64,000 nucleotides of DNA from Streptomyces sp. TSRI0281 (lineage in GTDB: Bacteria > Actinomycetota > Actinomycetes > Streptomycetales > Streptomycetaceae): the NCBI RefSeq assembly GCF_001905125.1, contig NZ_LWLE01000001.1:62001-126000 (forward strand), read 5' to 3'. The notes under the pieces are model-generated. The model did not search any database. It worked only from the letters and a program-made list of their open reading frames with translations, and had not been told where the DNA came from. A program made the translations under genes and the position numbers. Positions 9,127 to 15,710 of this stretch are shown in pieces (position 1 is the stretch's first letter; each line of letters starts with the position of its first letter).

Positions 9127-9307
9127 CTCCGGCACCTCCCCGGTCCATCCCTCAAGTACACCCTCCCGCGAACCGCGCCGTACATTCGGCCACCGGTCTG
9201 ATCCTCACCCTGGACTTTTGACCTAAGCCCATGGGGCAGCCGCTGAATCCGGTCGCTCACGGAGTAATGTCCCACCTGAGAAGACGATCACGAGGAAGGA
9301 CAGCTCC

Positions 9308-9703
9308 ATGCTTTCCCGCCTGTTTGCCCCCAAGGTGAAGGTCAGCGCCCACTGCGACCTGCCCTGCGGTGTGTACGACCCGGCCCAGGCCCGCATCGAG
9401 GCGGAGTCCGTCAAGGCCGTCCAGGAGAAGTACCAGGCCAACGAGGACGCGGACTTCCGCACGCGCGCCGTTCTGATCAAGGAACAGCGCGCGGAGCTCG
9501 CGAAGCACCACGTCTCGGTGCTCTGGAGCGACTACTTCAAGCCCCCGCACTTCGAGAAGTACCCGGAGCTGCACCAGCTGGTCAACGACACCCTGAAGGC
9601 GCTCTCCGCGGCCAAGGGCTCGAACGACCCGGCGACCGGCCAGAAGGCTCTGGACCTGATCGCCCAGATCGACACGATCTTCTGGGAGACCAAGAAGGCT
9701 TGA
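9308..9703 (+). CDS. sodN: Nickel superoxide dismutase
   Basis: Cytoplasmic homohexameric Ni-dependent superoxide dismutase. The precursor is 131 residues with a 14-residue propeptide (MLSRLFAPKVKVSA). The mature nickel hook HCDLPCGVYDP supplies the His1 amine and imidazole plus Cys2 and Cys6. The four-helix body ends in FWETKKA. ATG 9308 is preceded by GGAAGG. In Streptomyces, SodN and the Fe-type SodF are inversely controlled by nickel through Nur and a small RNA from the sodF 3' end that pairs with the sodN leader; that partner is not in this window. A strong terminator follows. Confidence 0.98.
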   Translation: MLSRLFAPKVKVSAHCDLPCGVYDPAQARIEAESVKAVQEKYQANEDADFRTRAVLIKEQRAELAKHHVSVLWSDYFKPPHFEKYPELHQLVNDTLKALSAAKGSNDPATGQKALDLIAQIDTIFWETKKA

Positions 9704-9753
9704 TCGGCTTGCAGCTCAGCCAACGGCTGGATGGCAGGTCAGAGCAGGAATGA

Positions 9754-9788
9754 GAGAGGCCCGACCGCTTCGAGCGGCCGGGCCTCTC
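9754..9788 (+). terminator. sodN terminator
   Basis: GAGAGGCCCG (9754-9763) pairs with CGGGCCTCTC (9779-9788). An inner CCGCT/AGCGG stem closes a TCG loop, and one A-C mismatch separates the two stems. It starts 50 bp after the sodN stop. Confidence 0.9.
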
Positions 9789-9829
9789 CGTCGTCCGTAG
9801 ATCGTTCGGGAGACATTGGGGAGACGAGG

Positions 9830-10021
9830 TCAGGAAGAGCGCCTCTCCCGCCACTCCGCCGTCTGGTCCATCTCATTGGTCAGCGACTTCTCCCACGCCT
9901 CTTTTGGTGTGCCGCCGTGATGGTGCACCGCCAGCGCCGAGTACATCGCCGTCAACGGTGGCGCTGGACCCCAGCCGCCGGAAGTACCTGTGAGCCTGCC
10001 GAAGTGGGTGCTTCGCCGGTA
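9830..10021 (-). pseudogene. Unidentified gene remnant at the left edge of the variable region
   Basis: A 63-codon open stretch ends at TGA 9830-9832 and is bounded upstream by an in-frame TAG at 10022-10024. It reads like a real protein tail: ...LTAMYSALAVHHHGGTPKE, a charged helix, ending EWRERRSS. An internal ATG at 9946 would leave only 38 residues. No family was recognised. It may be the C-terminal end of a gene cut when the neighbouring DNA was gained or lost. It precedes the CRISPR array by 20 bp. Confidence 0.35.
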
Positions 10022-10040
10022 CTATCCGGGGTCAGGAACT

Positions 10041-10190
10041 GTGGTCCCCGCACTGCGGGGATGGTCCCGGACAGTGCGCGATGGTGATTCCATCACCAGA
10101 GTGGTCCCCGCACGCGCGGGAATGGTCCTCGGATGACGTCGCGCTGGACGTCACAGACCGCCTGGTCCCCGCGTTGCGGGGCTGCCCCCT
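10041..10190 (+). CRISPR. Orphan three-repeat CRISPR array, type I-E architecture
   Basis: Three 29-bp repeats start at 10041, 10101 and 10162. The first reads GTGGTCCCCGCACTGCGGGG then ATGGTCCCG, with a central CCCCGC/GCGGGG palindrome. The spacers are 31-32 bp, so the periods of 60 and 61 bp fit type I-E. The second repeat has a few changes and the third is degenerate at its 3' end, as expected for the leader-distal end, which suggests the leader lies to the left. No cas gene occurs anywhere in the window. Spacer 1 contains TGGTGAT/ATCACCA, a 7-bp hairpin with a 3-nt loop. Confidence 0.8.
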
Positions 10191-10228
10191 TCGCCTTTGT
10201 GCGGAGGGAGCCGTTTCGTGTGTAAGGG

Positions 10229-11557
10229 TCAGGTGCCCAGTACGTCCATCAGATGGTCGTCCAGATCGGCGACGAAGCCTTCTCGCCGCCAGGGGCGGAG
10301 TTCCGTGCGCGCTCTGCGGAGCCGGATGGCTGGCACCCGGCCGCCGGTCGTGGCGGCTGCGAGAACACAGTCGTGCAGCAGATCGGCCGCTGCTCTGGGG
10401 TCGCCCATGCGGATCCGGGCGAGTGCCTGGTCTGTTGTCACAATGGCCCGCTGCACCTGCTCGCGCGGAGCCGTAAGGGCATCAGCGGACGCCGCGAACC
10501 GGTCGTGCGCCCGCTCGGGGTCGCCCACGTACAGCTCGCACACGCCCTCGAACCCGCGCAGGTGGCCAGCACCGAAACTGCTGCCCGAGGGGTCGACGCC
10601 CTGGTCCTCGATGTCGTACCACGCCAGCCCGAGCGCCGCGTGCGCCTGGCGCTCCAGTCCTGCCCGTGCGGCGACTTCGGCTTGCAGCGCGTGTGCGCGT
10701 GCCCGGACCCTGGCGCTGTCCCCGTTACGCGCGGCGCGTACGGCCTGGTCGACGAGGAGTCGAGTGTCCGCGAGATCGGGCGACGAGTAGAGGGTGACGA
10801 GTGCATGGCTCATGTGCACGGACGCGCGCCGCCATGGGGCGCCCAGCTGTCCGGCCTGGGCGGTGGCAGCGGCGTACAGGGAGCGAGACGCTTCGTCGTC
10901 GCGGGTCTCGAACGCGAGCCGCCCGGCGAGGGTACAGGCGGCGACAGCTACCTCCCGCAACTGCCCGGCCACCGGCTCAGGCAGAGGTTCAGCCTGGAGT
11001 TGGCGGCACGCATCGACCACGGGCACGAGCAGCAGTTGCAGGCGGACCATCGGAACGGCGCCCACCTGCGCGTTGACGTCGGCGACGACCGCAGCGAGCC
11101 CAGCCGCAGTCCCTTCGTCCGCCCGGCCCGGGTCGGCCAGTGCAGCGGACAGACCGGCCTGCACTCCGGGGGCCAGCAGGGCAAGCATTCCGCCGGTGTC
11201 CGTAGCGGTCCGGACGAGCACGGTGCGCAGGGCCGCGATGCGGGTTTCGCTCTCGCCGAGGTCGAGCAGAGCACCCAGGAGCTCGACGAGATCTGACCCG
11301 GTGCCGACAGCCATCTGTCCGGCCGGGGTCCGGGCGTAGAGGTGGGCAAGCAGCAGCTGGTACCGCTCGTCGGGCAGCGTTGGTGCGGCGGACTCCCACC
11401 GGGCAACAGACCGCTGCACGCTGGACACCGCTGGCAGACGCCGGTGGTGCAGGTCCTCGGCAAGCTGGGAGATCGCACGCGCGACGTCGGCGAGGGAATA
11501 CCCGCGGCTGTGGCGAAGGCGCTTCAGCGCCAACGCCCCCGCAGCCCTGGTACCCAT
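10229..11557 (-). CDS. XRE-family regulator with large C-terminal TPR-like domain
   Basis: DNA-binding regulator of 442 residues. The N-terminal HTH (about 8-75) reads LKRLRHSRGYSLADVARAI and later SSVQRSVARWESA. The rest is Ala/Leu-rich helical repeat (for example LLDLGESETRIAALRTVL and AAADLLHDCVLAAATTG) resembling the TPR-like sensor halves common in Streptomyces XRE proteins on mobile elements. It lies 36 bp downstream of the SLOG gene on the same strand, probably in one operon. No strong ribosome site was seen at ATG 11557. Target and signal unknown. Confidence 0.8.
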   Translation of the reverse strand: MGTRAAGALALKRLRHSRGYSLADVARAISQLAEDLHHRRLPAVSSVQRSVARWESAAPTLPDERYQLLLAHLYARTPAGQMAVGTGSDLVELLGALLDLGESETRIAALRTVLVRTATDTGGMLALLAPGVQAGLSAALADPGRADEGTAAGLAAVVADVNAQVGAVPMVRLQLLLVPVVDACRQLQAEPLPEPVAGQLREVAVAACTLAGRLAFETRDDEASRSLYAAATAQAGQLGAPWRRASVHMSHALVTLYSSPDLADTRLLVDQAVRAARNGDSARVRARAHALQAEVAARAGLERQAHAALGLAWYDIEDQGVDPSGSSFGAGHLRGFEGVCELYVGDPERAHDRFAASADALTAPREQVQRAIVTTDQALARIRMGDPRAAADLLHDCVLAAATTGGRVPAIRLRRARTELRPWRREGFVADLDDHLMDVLGT

Positions 11558-11593
11558 TCGGCCATAGTGCCGTACGTAACGCCTGCGTGGGGG

Positions 11594-12040
11594 CTAGACC
11601 GGGACGACCAGCCGTGGCTTCCTCACCTCTGCGGTGTAGTTGATCGTCTGCCATGTTCCGGTCGACGACTCGGTGGAGTGGGGGAACCCAATGGTCATCG
11701 ACGCGTGATCGACCATCCACCGATTGCGGGCGTGGTACGCCGCAGTTCGCAGCTCGGCCGCTCCAAGCTCCACAATTGCTGTGATGCGGTCCCTCGTTCG
11801 AGCGATGGCCTGCCGCGCTTCCGCCGGCTGTTGGTCGACCGTGCCCGGCGCGACGATCGTGATGTCCGCGCCCGTCCGGCCTGCGAGCCACAGCAAGGTA
11901 AGTGAGTCGATGCCCTTCGCGCCGCCAATGTAGAAGTGGGCCTGCGAGAAAGGGCGGAGGTACAACTCGAACAGATCAGCGTAGTCAGTGAGGGGCCGGT
12001 GCCCCGTGGCCCGAGTGCCGGTAATCGCCACTGTCCGCAT
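11594..12040 (-). CDS. DprA/SLOG-superfamily Rossmann protein
   Basis: 148 residues with the SLOG-type nucleotide-binding core: VAITGTRATGHRP at the N-terminus and the signature FYIGGAKGIDSLTLLWLAG, followed by ADITIVAPGTVDQQP. SLOG proteins bind nucleotide-derived ligands, and several are linked to DNA processing or anti-phage signalling. ATG 12040 is preferred because GGGAG lies 7 nt upstream; ATG 12067 gives a 9-residue extension. It is the first gene of a minus-strand pair with the XRE regulator and is divergent, across 63 bp, from the micro-ORF cassette. The functional role is inference. Confidence 0.75.
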   Translation of the reverse strand: MRTVAITGTRATGHRPLTDYADLFELYLRPFSQAHFYIGGAKGIDSLTLLWLAGRTGADITIVAPGTVDQQPAEARQAIARTRDRITAIVELGAAELRTAAYHARNRWMVDHASMTIGFPHSTESSTGTWQTINYTAEVRKPRLVVPV

Positions 12041-12103
12041 GATCAACTCCCTGTCATAGGTTGTCATATCCCGCAGCGCGGCCCCAGTTGAGACCGTCGA
12101 TGC

Positions 12104-12385
12104 ATGGACGCCACCAACCCGCAGAAACTAGCGGACCACCTGCGAGAGCTTGGACTGCGGGTCGCCACGCTCGAACCCGAGCCCCGACTCCACGCGACCA
12201 ACCCTCTGCACGGAATCCTCACTGAGGAGATCGTCGCCGTCGGCACAACGTACGTCACCGGCTTCGGGTACGAGATCGGGGAGCACGGGCACGAGGGCCA
12301 GTGCGCGACCCGTATTGCGCACCTGCTCGCCGTACCCCGTACCAGCCCGGCACGCACGCCGTCCGTTCCCGAGGTGCGTCGATGA
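12104..12385 (+). CDS. Small hypothetical protein, first of the micro-ORF cassette
   Basis: 93 residues beginning MDATNPQKLADHLRELGLRV, with no membrane segment. The C-terminus ends in an Arg/Ala tail including GHEGQCATRIAHLL. ATG 12104 starts 63 bp from the divergent SLOG gene. Its stop overlaps the next start by ATGA, so translation is coupled. Such proteins accompany XRE regulators on actinomycete integrative elements; no function is known to me. Confidence 0.6.
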   Translation: MDATNPQKLADHLRELGLRVATLEPEPRLHATNPLHGILTEEIVAVGTTYVTGFGYEIGEHGHEGQCATRIAHLLAVPRTSPARTPSVPEVRR

Positions 12386-12600
12386 CCGCGAGGACGGGCC
12401 ACCTGCCCGCGGTCAACGCACTGTCGGAACAGCAGCAGCGCGGTTGGCATTGCGTGTGGTGCCGTTCACCGCTCGGCACCGACCTGGGTGTTGATTTGGG
12501 TGAGCAGCGCGTCGCCCCCGCCACCGGTGCCGCGTACGCGTGGTTCCCCCGCGAGTGTGTCGACGCCCTGGCGTGCTCGGGACGGAGGGCGGCCCTGTGA
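12382..12600 (+). CDS. Small Cys-containing protein (zinc-ribbon-like)
   Basis: 72 residues with HCVWCRSPLGTD near residue 24 and a second cysteine cluster, ECVDALAC, near the C-terminus. This is a possible single-zinc C-x2-C...C-x5-C site. ATG 12382 overlaps the previous stop, and its own stop overlaps the next start (TGATG). Typical of coupled micro-ORF chains on Streptomyces mobile elements. Confidence 0.6.
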   Translation: MTARTGHLPAVNALSEQQQRGWHCVWCRSPLGTDLGVDLGEQRVAPATGAAYAWFPRECVDALACSGRRAAL

Positions 12601-12755
12601 TGGCATCGACGCGGCAGCGGACCGCGTTCCCGCCGCCGGAGCGCGCGTATCTGGCATATCTGGGGCACACCCTCGCGTGCGTCGCCTGCCGTACGGGAGC
12701 GCAGTGCGCGACCGCCGCCAGGCTCGGCCGCACCTGGAAGAAGGTACGCCGATGA
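12600..12755 (+). CDS. 51-residue basic Cys protein
   Basis: A tiny protein (MASTRQRTAFPPPERAYL...) with three cysteines in LACVACRTGAQCATAARL and a basic C-terminus, RTWKKVRR. It starts within the stop of the previous ORF and ends overlapping the next start, so the coding signal comes from chained overlaps rather than length. It could be a small nucleic-acid-binding or zinc protein; function unknown. Confidence 0.55.
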   Translation: MASTRQRTAFPPPERAYLAYLGHTLACVACRTGAQCATAARLGRTWKKVRR

Positions 12756-12931
12756 ACACGCCCATCGGGTACGGGTACTGCTGGTCCGAGAACCCCGGCA
12801 CCTTCGCCCGATGCACCCAGCCCCCCGGCCACACAGGGCCCCACTACGACTGGCGCGCCCCCAGCGACCAAAGGGAATGGCCGAACAACCAGGCCACCAC
12901 CCCGGACCGCGCGGGGAGGGGAACCGAGTGA
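12752..12931 (+). CDS. 59-residue protein of integrative-element type
   Basis: Reads MNTPIGYGYCWSENPGTFAR, then CTQPPGHTGPHYDW and a polar tail. The C-x10-C then H-x2-H spacing could bind a metal; the PPGHTGPH motif recurs in small proteins of actinomycete mobile elements. ATG 12752 overlaps the previous stop. Its TGA overlaps the GTG of the next ORF. Confidence 0.55.
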   Translation: MNTPIGYGYCWSENPGTFARCTQPPGHTGPHYDWRAPSDQREWPNNQATTPDRAGRGTE

Positions 12932-13233
12932 AGTGCCACCACGCCGACGGCGTCCACGACTTCCCCGTCGAGACCGCGCACATGGCCCGGTGCCCCGAAC
13001 ACGGGATCACCCTCCTGTGGCACGGCGAACCGATCACGAACGCCGAGCTGGCCGAAGCCGCAGCTTCAGGGGCCCGGCTCGATGACATGCTGGCCCTGGC
13101 CGAGCAGCTCCGCGGCGACACGCACAGCGCCCGCTGCCGCGCGGCACAGCAACCCCACCTCGCCGACGGACACGACCACTGCCGACGCGCCGACTGCGCG
13201 TGCGTCTGCCACACCCGGAACCGCACCACCTGA
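12928..13233 (+). CDS. Small Cys/His-rich protein ending the coupled chain
   Basis: 101 residues, GTG start 12928 within the previous stop and with GGGGAGGGG just upstream. The N-terminus is KCHHADGVHDF with a second site, ARCPEHGITLLWHG. The C-terminal GHDHCRRADCACVCHTR is rich in Cys and His, giving two potential zinc sites. Fifth and last member of the overlapping cassette. Confidence 0.6.
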   Translation: MKCHHADGVHDFPVETAHMARCPEHGITLLWHGEPITNAELAEAAASGARLDDMLALAEQLRGDTHSARCRAAQQPHLADGHDHCRRADCACVCHTRNRTT

Positions 13234-13329
13234 TCTGCGGGGACGCCGACTCCCCGCCCCTGAACCCCCGCCGGTGGCCGACGATCACGACACCGGCCAC
13301 CGGCGGCCCACCACTTGAACGGAACCACC

Positions 13330-13446
13330 ATGCACAACAGCCCGACCCCGGCCCCGCCCGCGAACGACGAAGGCGGGCAGGGATGCGCCGGATGCGGCAC
13401 CACGAAGGGCGTCTGCCGCGACCCGAACCGGCACGGACTCAGATGA
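13330..13446 (+). CDS. 38-residue CxxC micro-protein
   Basis: ATG 13330 gives MHNSPTPAPPANDEG, then QGCAGCGTTKGVCRDPNRHG and a stop at 13446. A C-x2-C...C cluster follows a Pro-rich leader. It is separated from the cassette by 96 bp and has only a weak ribosome site, so support rests on the Cys pattern shared with its neighbours. Confidence 0.4.
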   Translation: MHNSPTPAPPANDEGGQGCAGCGTTKGVCRDPNRHGLR

Positions 13447-13510
13447 CGGACTCGGCTCCTCCCGCGGGCGTGTGACGCCCGCCCATGGCTTCACCCCGCC
13501 TGGTGACGGG

Positions 13511-13845
13511 TCAGAACACGCTTCCGCCAACAAGGGTTCCGTCATGGACAGCGCCTCGCAGGACGTGGGCCATCTCCTTGGGCTTCAGGTCGATGCCGTC
13601 GATCCCCTCCACGGACAGCGGAACCTCCTCCAGTGCGTACTCGCCCCGACCCTGAGCGCTGAACTCGGGTCCGGTGCGGTCCTCGAAAGACCACGTCACG
13701 CTGCGGGCCAGGTAGATGAACTGGCGCTCGCCGTCCGATTCCATCGTGTGCAGGAGGCGGATGATGTCGGCCTTCCCTGCGATCGGCGGATGACCAGCAT
13801 CGTGTCGTCCTCGGTGACGAGGACGGCGCGGACTCGTTCGATCAT
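13511..13845 (-). pseudogene. Decayed NUDIX hydrolase (NUDIX box deleted, frame lost)
   Basis: Starts intact at ATG 13845 with GGAGA upstream and MIERVRAVLVTEDDTMLVIR, the beta-strand opening of NUDIX hydrolases. The following reading frame jumps to ADIIRLLHTMESDGERQFIY and WSFEDRTGPEF...GEYALEEVPL, which resembles the C-terminal half. The central GX5EX7REUXEEXGU box that binds magnesium is missing at about 13780-13790, and the two halves are in different frames. A deletion with frameshift explains both, so the enzyme should be dead. Confidence 0.7.
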
Positions 13846-13881
13846 GCGGTTCTGTCTCCTTCTCCTTGCCTGTTGATGACC

Positions 13882-13972
13882 TCAGTGCGGCAGCCGGCCG
13901 CCGTCGACGTGGACTGATTGCCCCGTGATGAACGACGCGGAGGGCCACCGCAACGCATACACGGCACCATCA
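13882..13972 (-). pseudogene. C-terminal scrap of a short-chain dehydrogenase
   Basis: The last about 25 codons read SASFITGQSVHVDGGRLPH and a stop at 13882-13884, the conserved SDR ending (S-x-YITGQ-x-hVDGG). Upstream the match ends at about 13972 and the next gene's stop is at 13982, so the catalytic and cofactor domains are gone. It marks a deletion boundary at the right end of the element-like region. Confidence 0.65.
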
Positions 13973-13981
13973 CAGCCGAGT

Positions 13982-15535
13982 TCAGGTCCCGGAGGGGAGT
14001 TTGGTCGAGTAGGTGACGCGTTCGAGGTGGTAGTAGTCGGCCACGCAACCGGCCGGCCAGGCGTCACGTCCCTGCCGTCCGAACGGCTCCAGCATCTTGC
14101 CGACCGTGACCGGCTTGTACGGGAGCACCTCGGCGCCCGCTGCCGCCCGTTCCCGCAGCCATCGGTCCTGGTGGTCCCAGCGCTGGGCCCGTGCCCGCAT
14201 GTTGGTGCCGAGGTCGGTGAGCGCGAGGGCCGGTCCGATGCAGACCAGGACACAGAGCGCCGCGCAGAGGGCCTTGACCGGGCCGGTGCGCAGGCGGGTA
14301 CGCAGGTCGATCAGCCGCAGCGCCCGGCCCAGGAGCAGGCCCGCGCCCACGAGCAGTGCGATGTACAGCAACAAGTAGTCGTTCCAGAGCCGGTTGGCGG
14401 CGGCGACGCGTTCGCCGAAGGCCGGGTAGGTGATGACCGTACAGAGGTATCCCGAAACGAACAGCGCGAGCATGCCGGTGACGGCGAGCAGGGGCCAGTG
14501 CGTGGGCGGGCGGGGCGGGCTGCCGTCGGAGCGGTGGGCGACCAGGCTCACCAGGAGTCCCACCGCGACCGCACCCACGTACTGCCATGTCGTGGCCACC
14601 GTGACGATGATCTCGCCGAACCCGCGCAGCGACGCGATGAGCGAATCGGGGGCCAGCAGGGTGGAGTTCTGGGCACCGTACCGCTCGCGCCGGGTCCGGG
14701 AGCCCGGTGAGGTGATCAGGATCAGGGCGCCGATGCCCGTCCCGGCGATCCCCGCCGCGCACCACGCGAGCCCGTAGGTCCGGGCATGCGCCGGCAGGGC
14801 CCGGCGGCCGGTCAGCAGTCCGGCGAACAGTACGACCACGACGACGACCGCGGTCTCCTCCGACAGGGTGCCGATGACCAGACCCATGACCAGGGCACCG
14901 GCCAGGGCGAGGAGCCTGCCCCGGCGGGATCGGGCGCGCAGGAGCGGAATCGTCGCGGCGCAGGCGAGCACGGGCGGCAGGGTGTGCGACACCGACGCGG
15001 CGGGCCAGTAGAACGTCTTGTAGGTGTTGTCCGTCACGAACAGGAAGAGCGCGGTGACCATGGCGGCGGTCAGAAGCGCCGTGCCTCGGGGCACCGTCAG
15101 TCCCGCCCTGCGCAGCGCGGCGGCGGCCACCGCCCACAGGATGCCGAGCATCAGTACGCCGCTGGCCAGGGCGAACCACTGGTGTCCCGCGACACCGAAC
15201 TTCGCGTAGGCCCCGACCAGCAGCCCGTTCGCGATCCGCCCGTTGTCGTCGAAGTAGAACTTGCCGACGATGCCGGAGATGCCCTCGTCCCGTACGACCG
15301 GCAGAAAGCACCAGTCGTCGGCACCTGGGCGGACCCAGCGCCCGAACCATGACGCGGCGGCGAGCAGGCCGAGCGGTACGAGGGCGAGGGCCGGTACCCA
15401 GTAGTCCGCCCACGGTCGCCTCCGCGTCCACCTCCCTCTCCCTCTCCCTCTCCCTCTCCGTCTCCGTCTCCGCGATGACCGGAGCCGCTCGTCCGGCTGT
15501 TCCGGAACGGCGGTTCCCGGGACGCTGCCAACCAT
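13982..15535 (-). CDS. Polytopic membrane protein, DUF6056/GtrC-like glycosyltransferase candidate
   Basis: Up to 517 residues, about 11-12 membrane helices, with the conserved luminal signature RPGADDWCFLPVVRDEGI after the first helix and DNTYKTFYWPAASVSHT in a later loop. This resembles GT-C-type or Gtr operon proteins that move a sugar from a lipid carrier to an envelope acceptor. The N-terminus before helix 1 is a basic tract made of a 6-bp DNA repeat (see separate entry). ATG 15535 (AAAGG 9 nt upstream) is preferred; an in-frame TTG at 15592 would extend it. It lies downstream of the GtrB-GtrA fusion on the same strand. Function inferred from context. Confidence 0.7.
   Translation of the reverse strand: MVGSVPGTAVPEQPDERLRSSRRRRRRGRGRGRGRWTRRRPWADYWVPALALVPLGLLAAASWFGRWVRPGADDWCFLPVVRDEGISGIVGKFYFDDNGRIANGLLVGAYAKFGVAGHQWFALASGVLMLGILWAVAAAALRRAGLTVPRGTALLTAAMVTALFLFVTDNTYKTFYWPAASVSHTLPPVLACAATIPLLRARSRRGRLLALAGALVMGLVIGTLSEETAVVVVVVLFAGLLTGRRALPAHARTYGLAWCAAGIAGTGIGALILITSPGSRTRRERYGAQNSTLLAPDSLIASLRGFGEIIVTVATTWQYVGAVAVGLLVSLVAHRSDGSPPRPPTHWPLLAVTGMLALFVSGYLCTVITYPAFGERVAAANRLWNDYLLLYIALLVGAGLLLGRALRLIDLRTRLRTGPVKALCAALCVLVCIGPALALTDLGTNMRARAQRWDHQDRWLRERAAAGAEVLPYKPVTVGKMLEPFGRQGRDAWPAGCVADYYHLERVTYSTKLPSGT
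15431..15472. repeat. 6-bp microsatellite inside the membrane-protein gene
   Basis: The plus strand shows CCTCTC repeated about five times, then CGTCTC variants. On the minus strand it encodes an (Arg-Gly)n run just before the first membrane helix. A 6-bp unit keeps the reading frame, so slippage would change linker length, not frame. Confidence 0.85.
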
Positions 15536-15582
15536 GTGCGGGTGCCTTTCGTCGCCGTCCGTTCTCGGGTGACCTTCATTGG

Positions 15583-15673
15583 CGTGGTTCAAGGGCGGGG
15601 TGGTTCACGATGCGGTGGTTGAGGGCGTGGTGGTTCGGGGCGCGGTGGTTAAGGGCGAGGTGGTTAGGACGCC
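15583..15673. repeat. Six tandem 15-bp repeats in the gtr operon gap
   Basis: The core GGTGGTT followed by eight variable bases begins at 15599, 15614, 15629, 15644 and 15659, with a diverged copy at 15583. It fills the 175-bp gap between the GtrB-GtrA stop and the DUF6056 start. It would be transcribed as C/A-rich leader RNA on the minus strand. Confidence 0.85.
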
Positions 15674-15710
15674 CTCGTTCATCGACGCCTTCGGTCATCG
15701 GCGCCTTCGG

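Noticed and set aside
9704..10040. Search for an att site, tRNA or integrase at the edge of the variable region
   Set aside because: No tRNA-like cloverleaf, direct repeat or recombinase motif could be found by eye; the minus-strand scrap at 9830-10021 lacks recombinase residues.
9731..10087. 118-residue plus-strand frame after sodN
   Set aside because: Runs through the sodN terminator and the first CRISPR repeat and is Arg-rich noise.
10069..10161. CRISPR spacers read as part of a coding gene
   Set aside because: The regular 60/61-bp repeats and central palindromes fit a CRISPR better; no frame continues with domain content.
13925..14710. Plus-strand frames opposite the DUF6056 gene
   Set aside because: The minus strand has clear membrane helices; the plus product is Gln/Arg/Gly-rich shadow.
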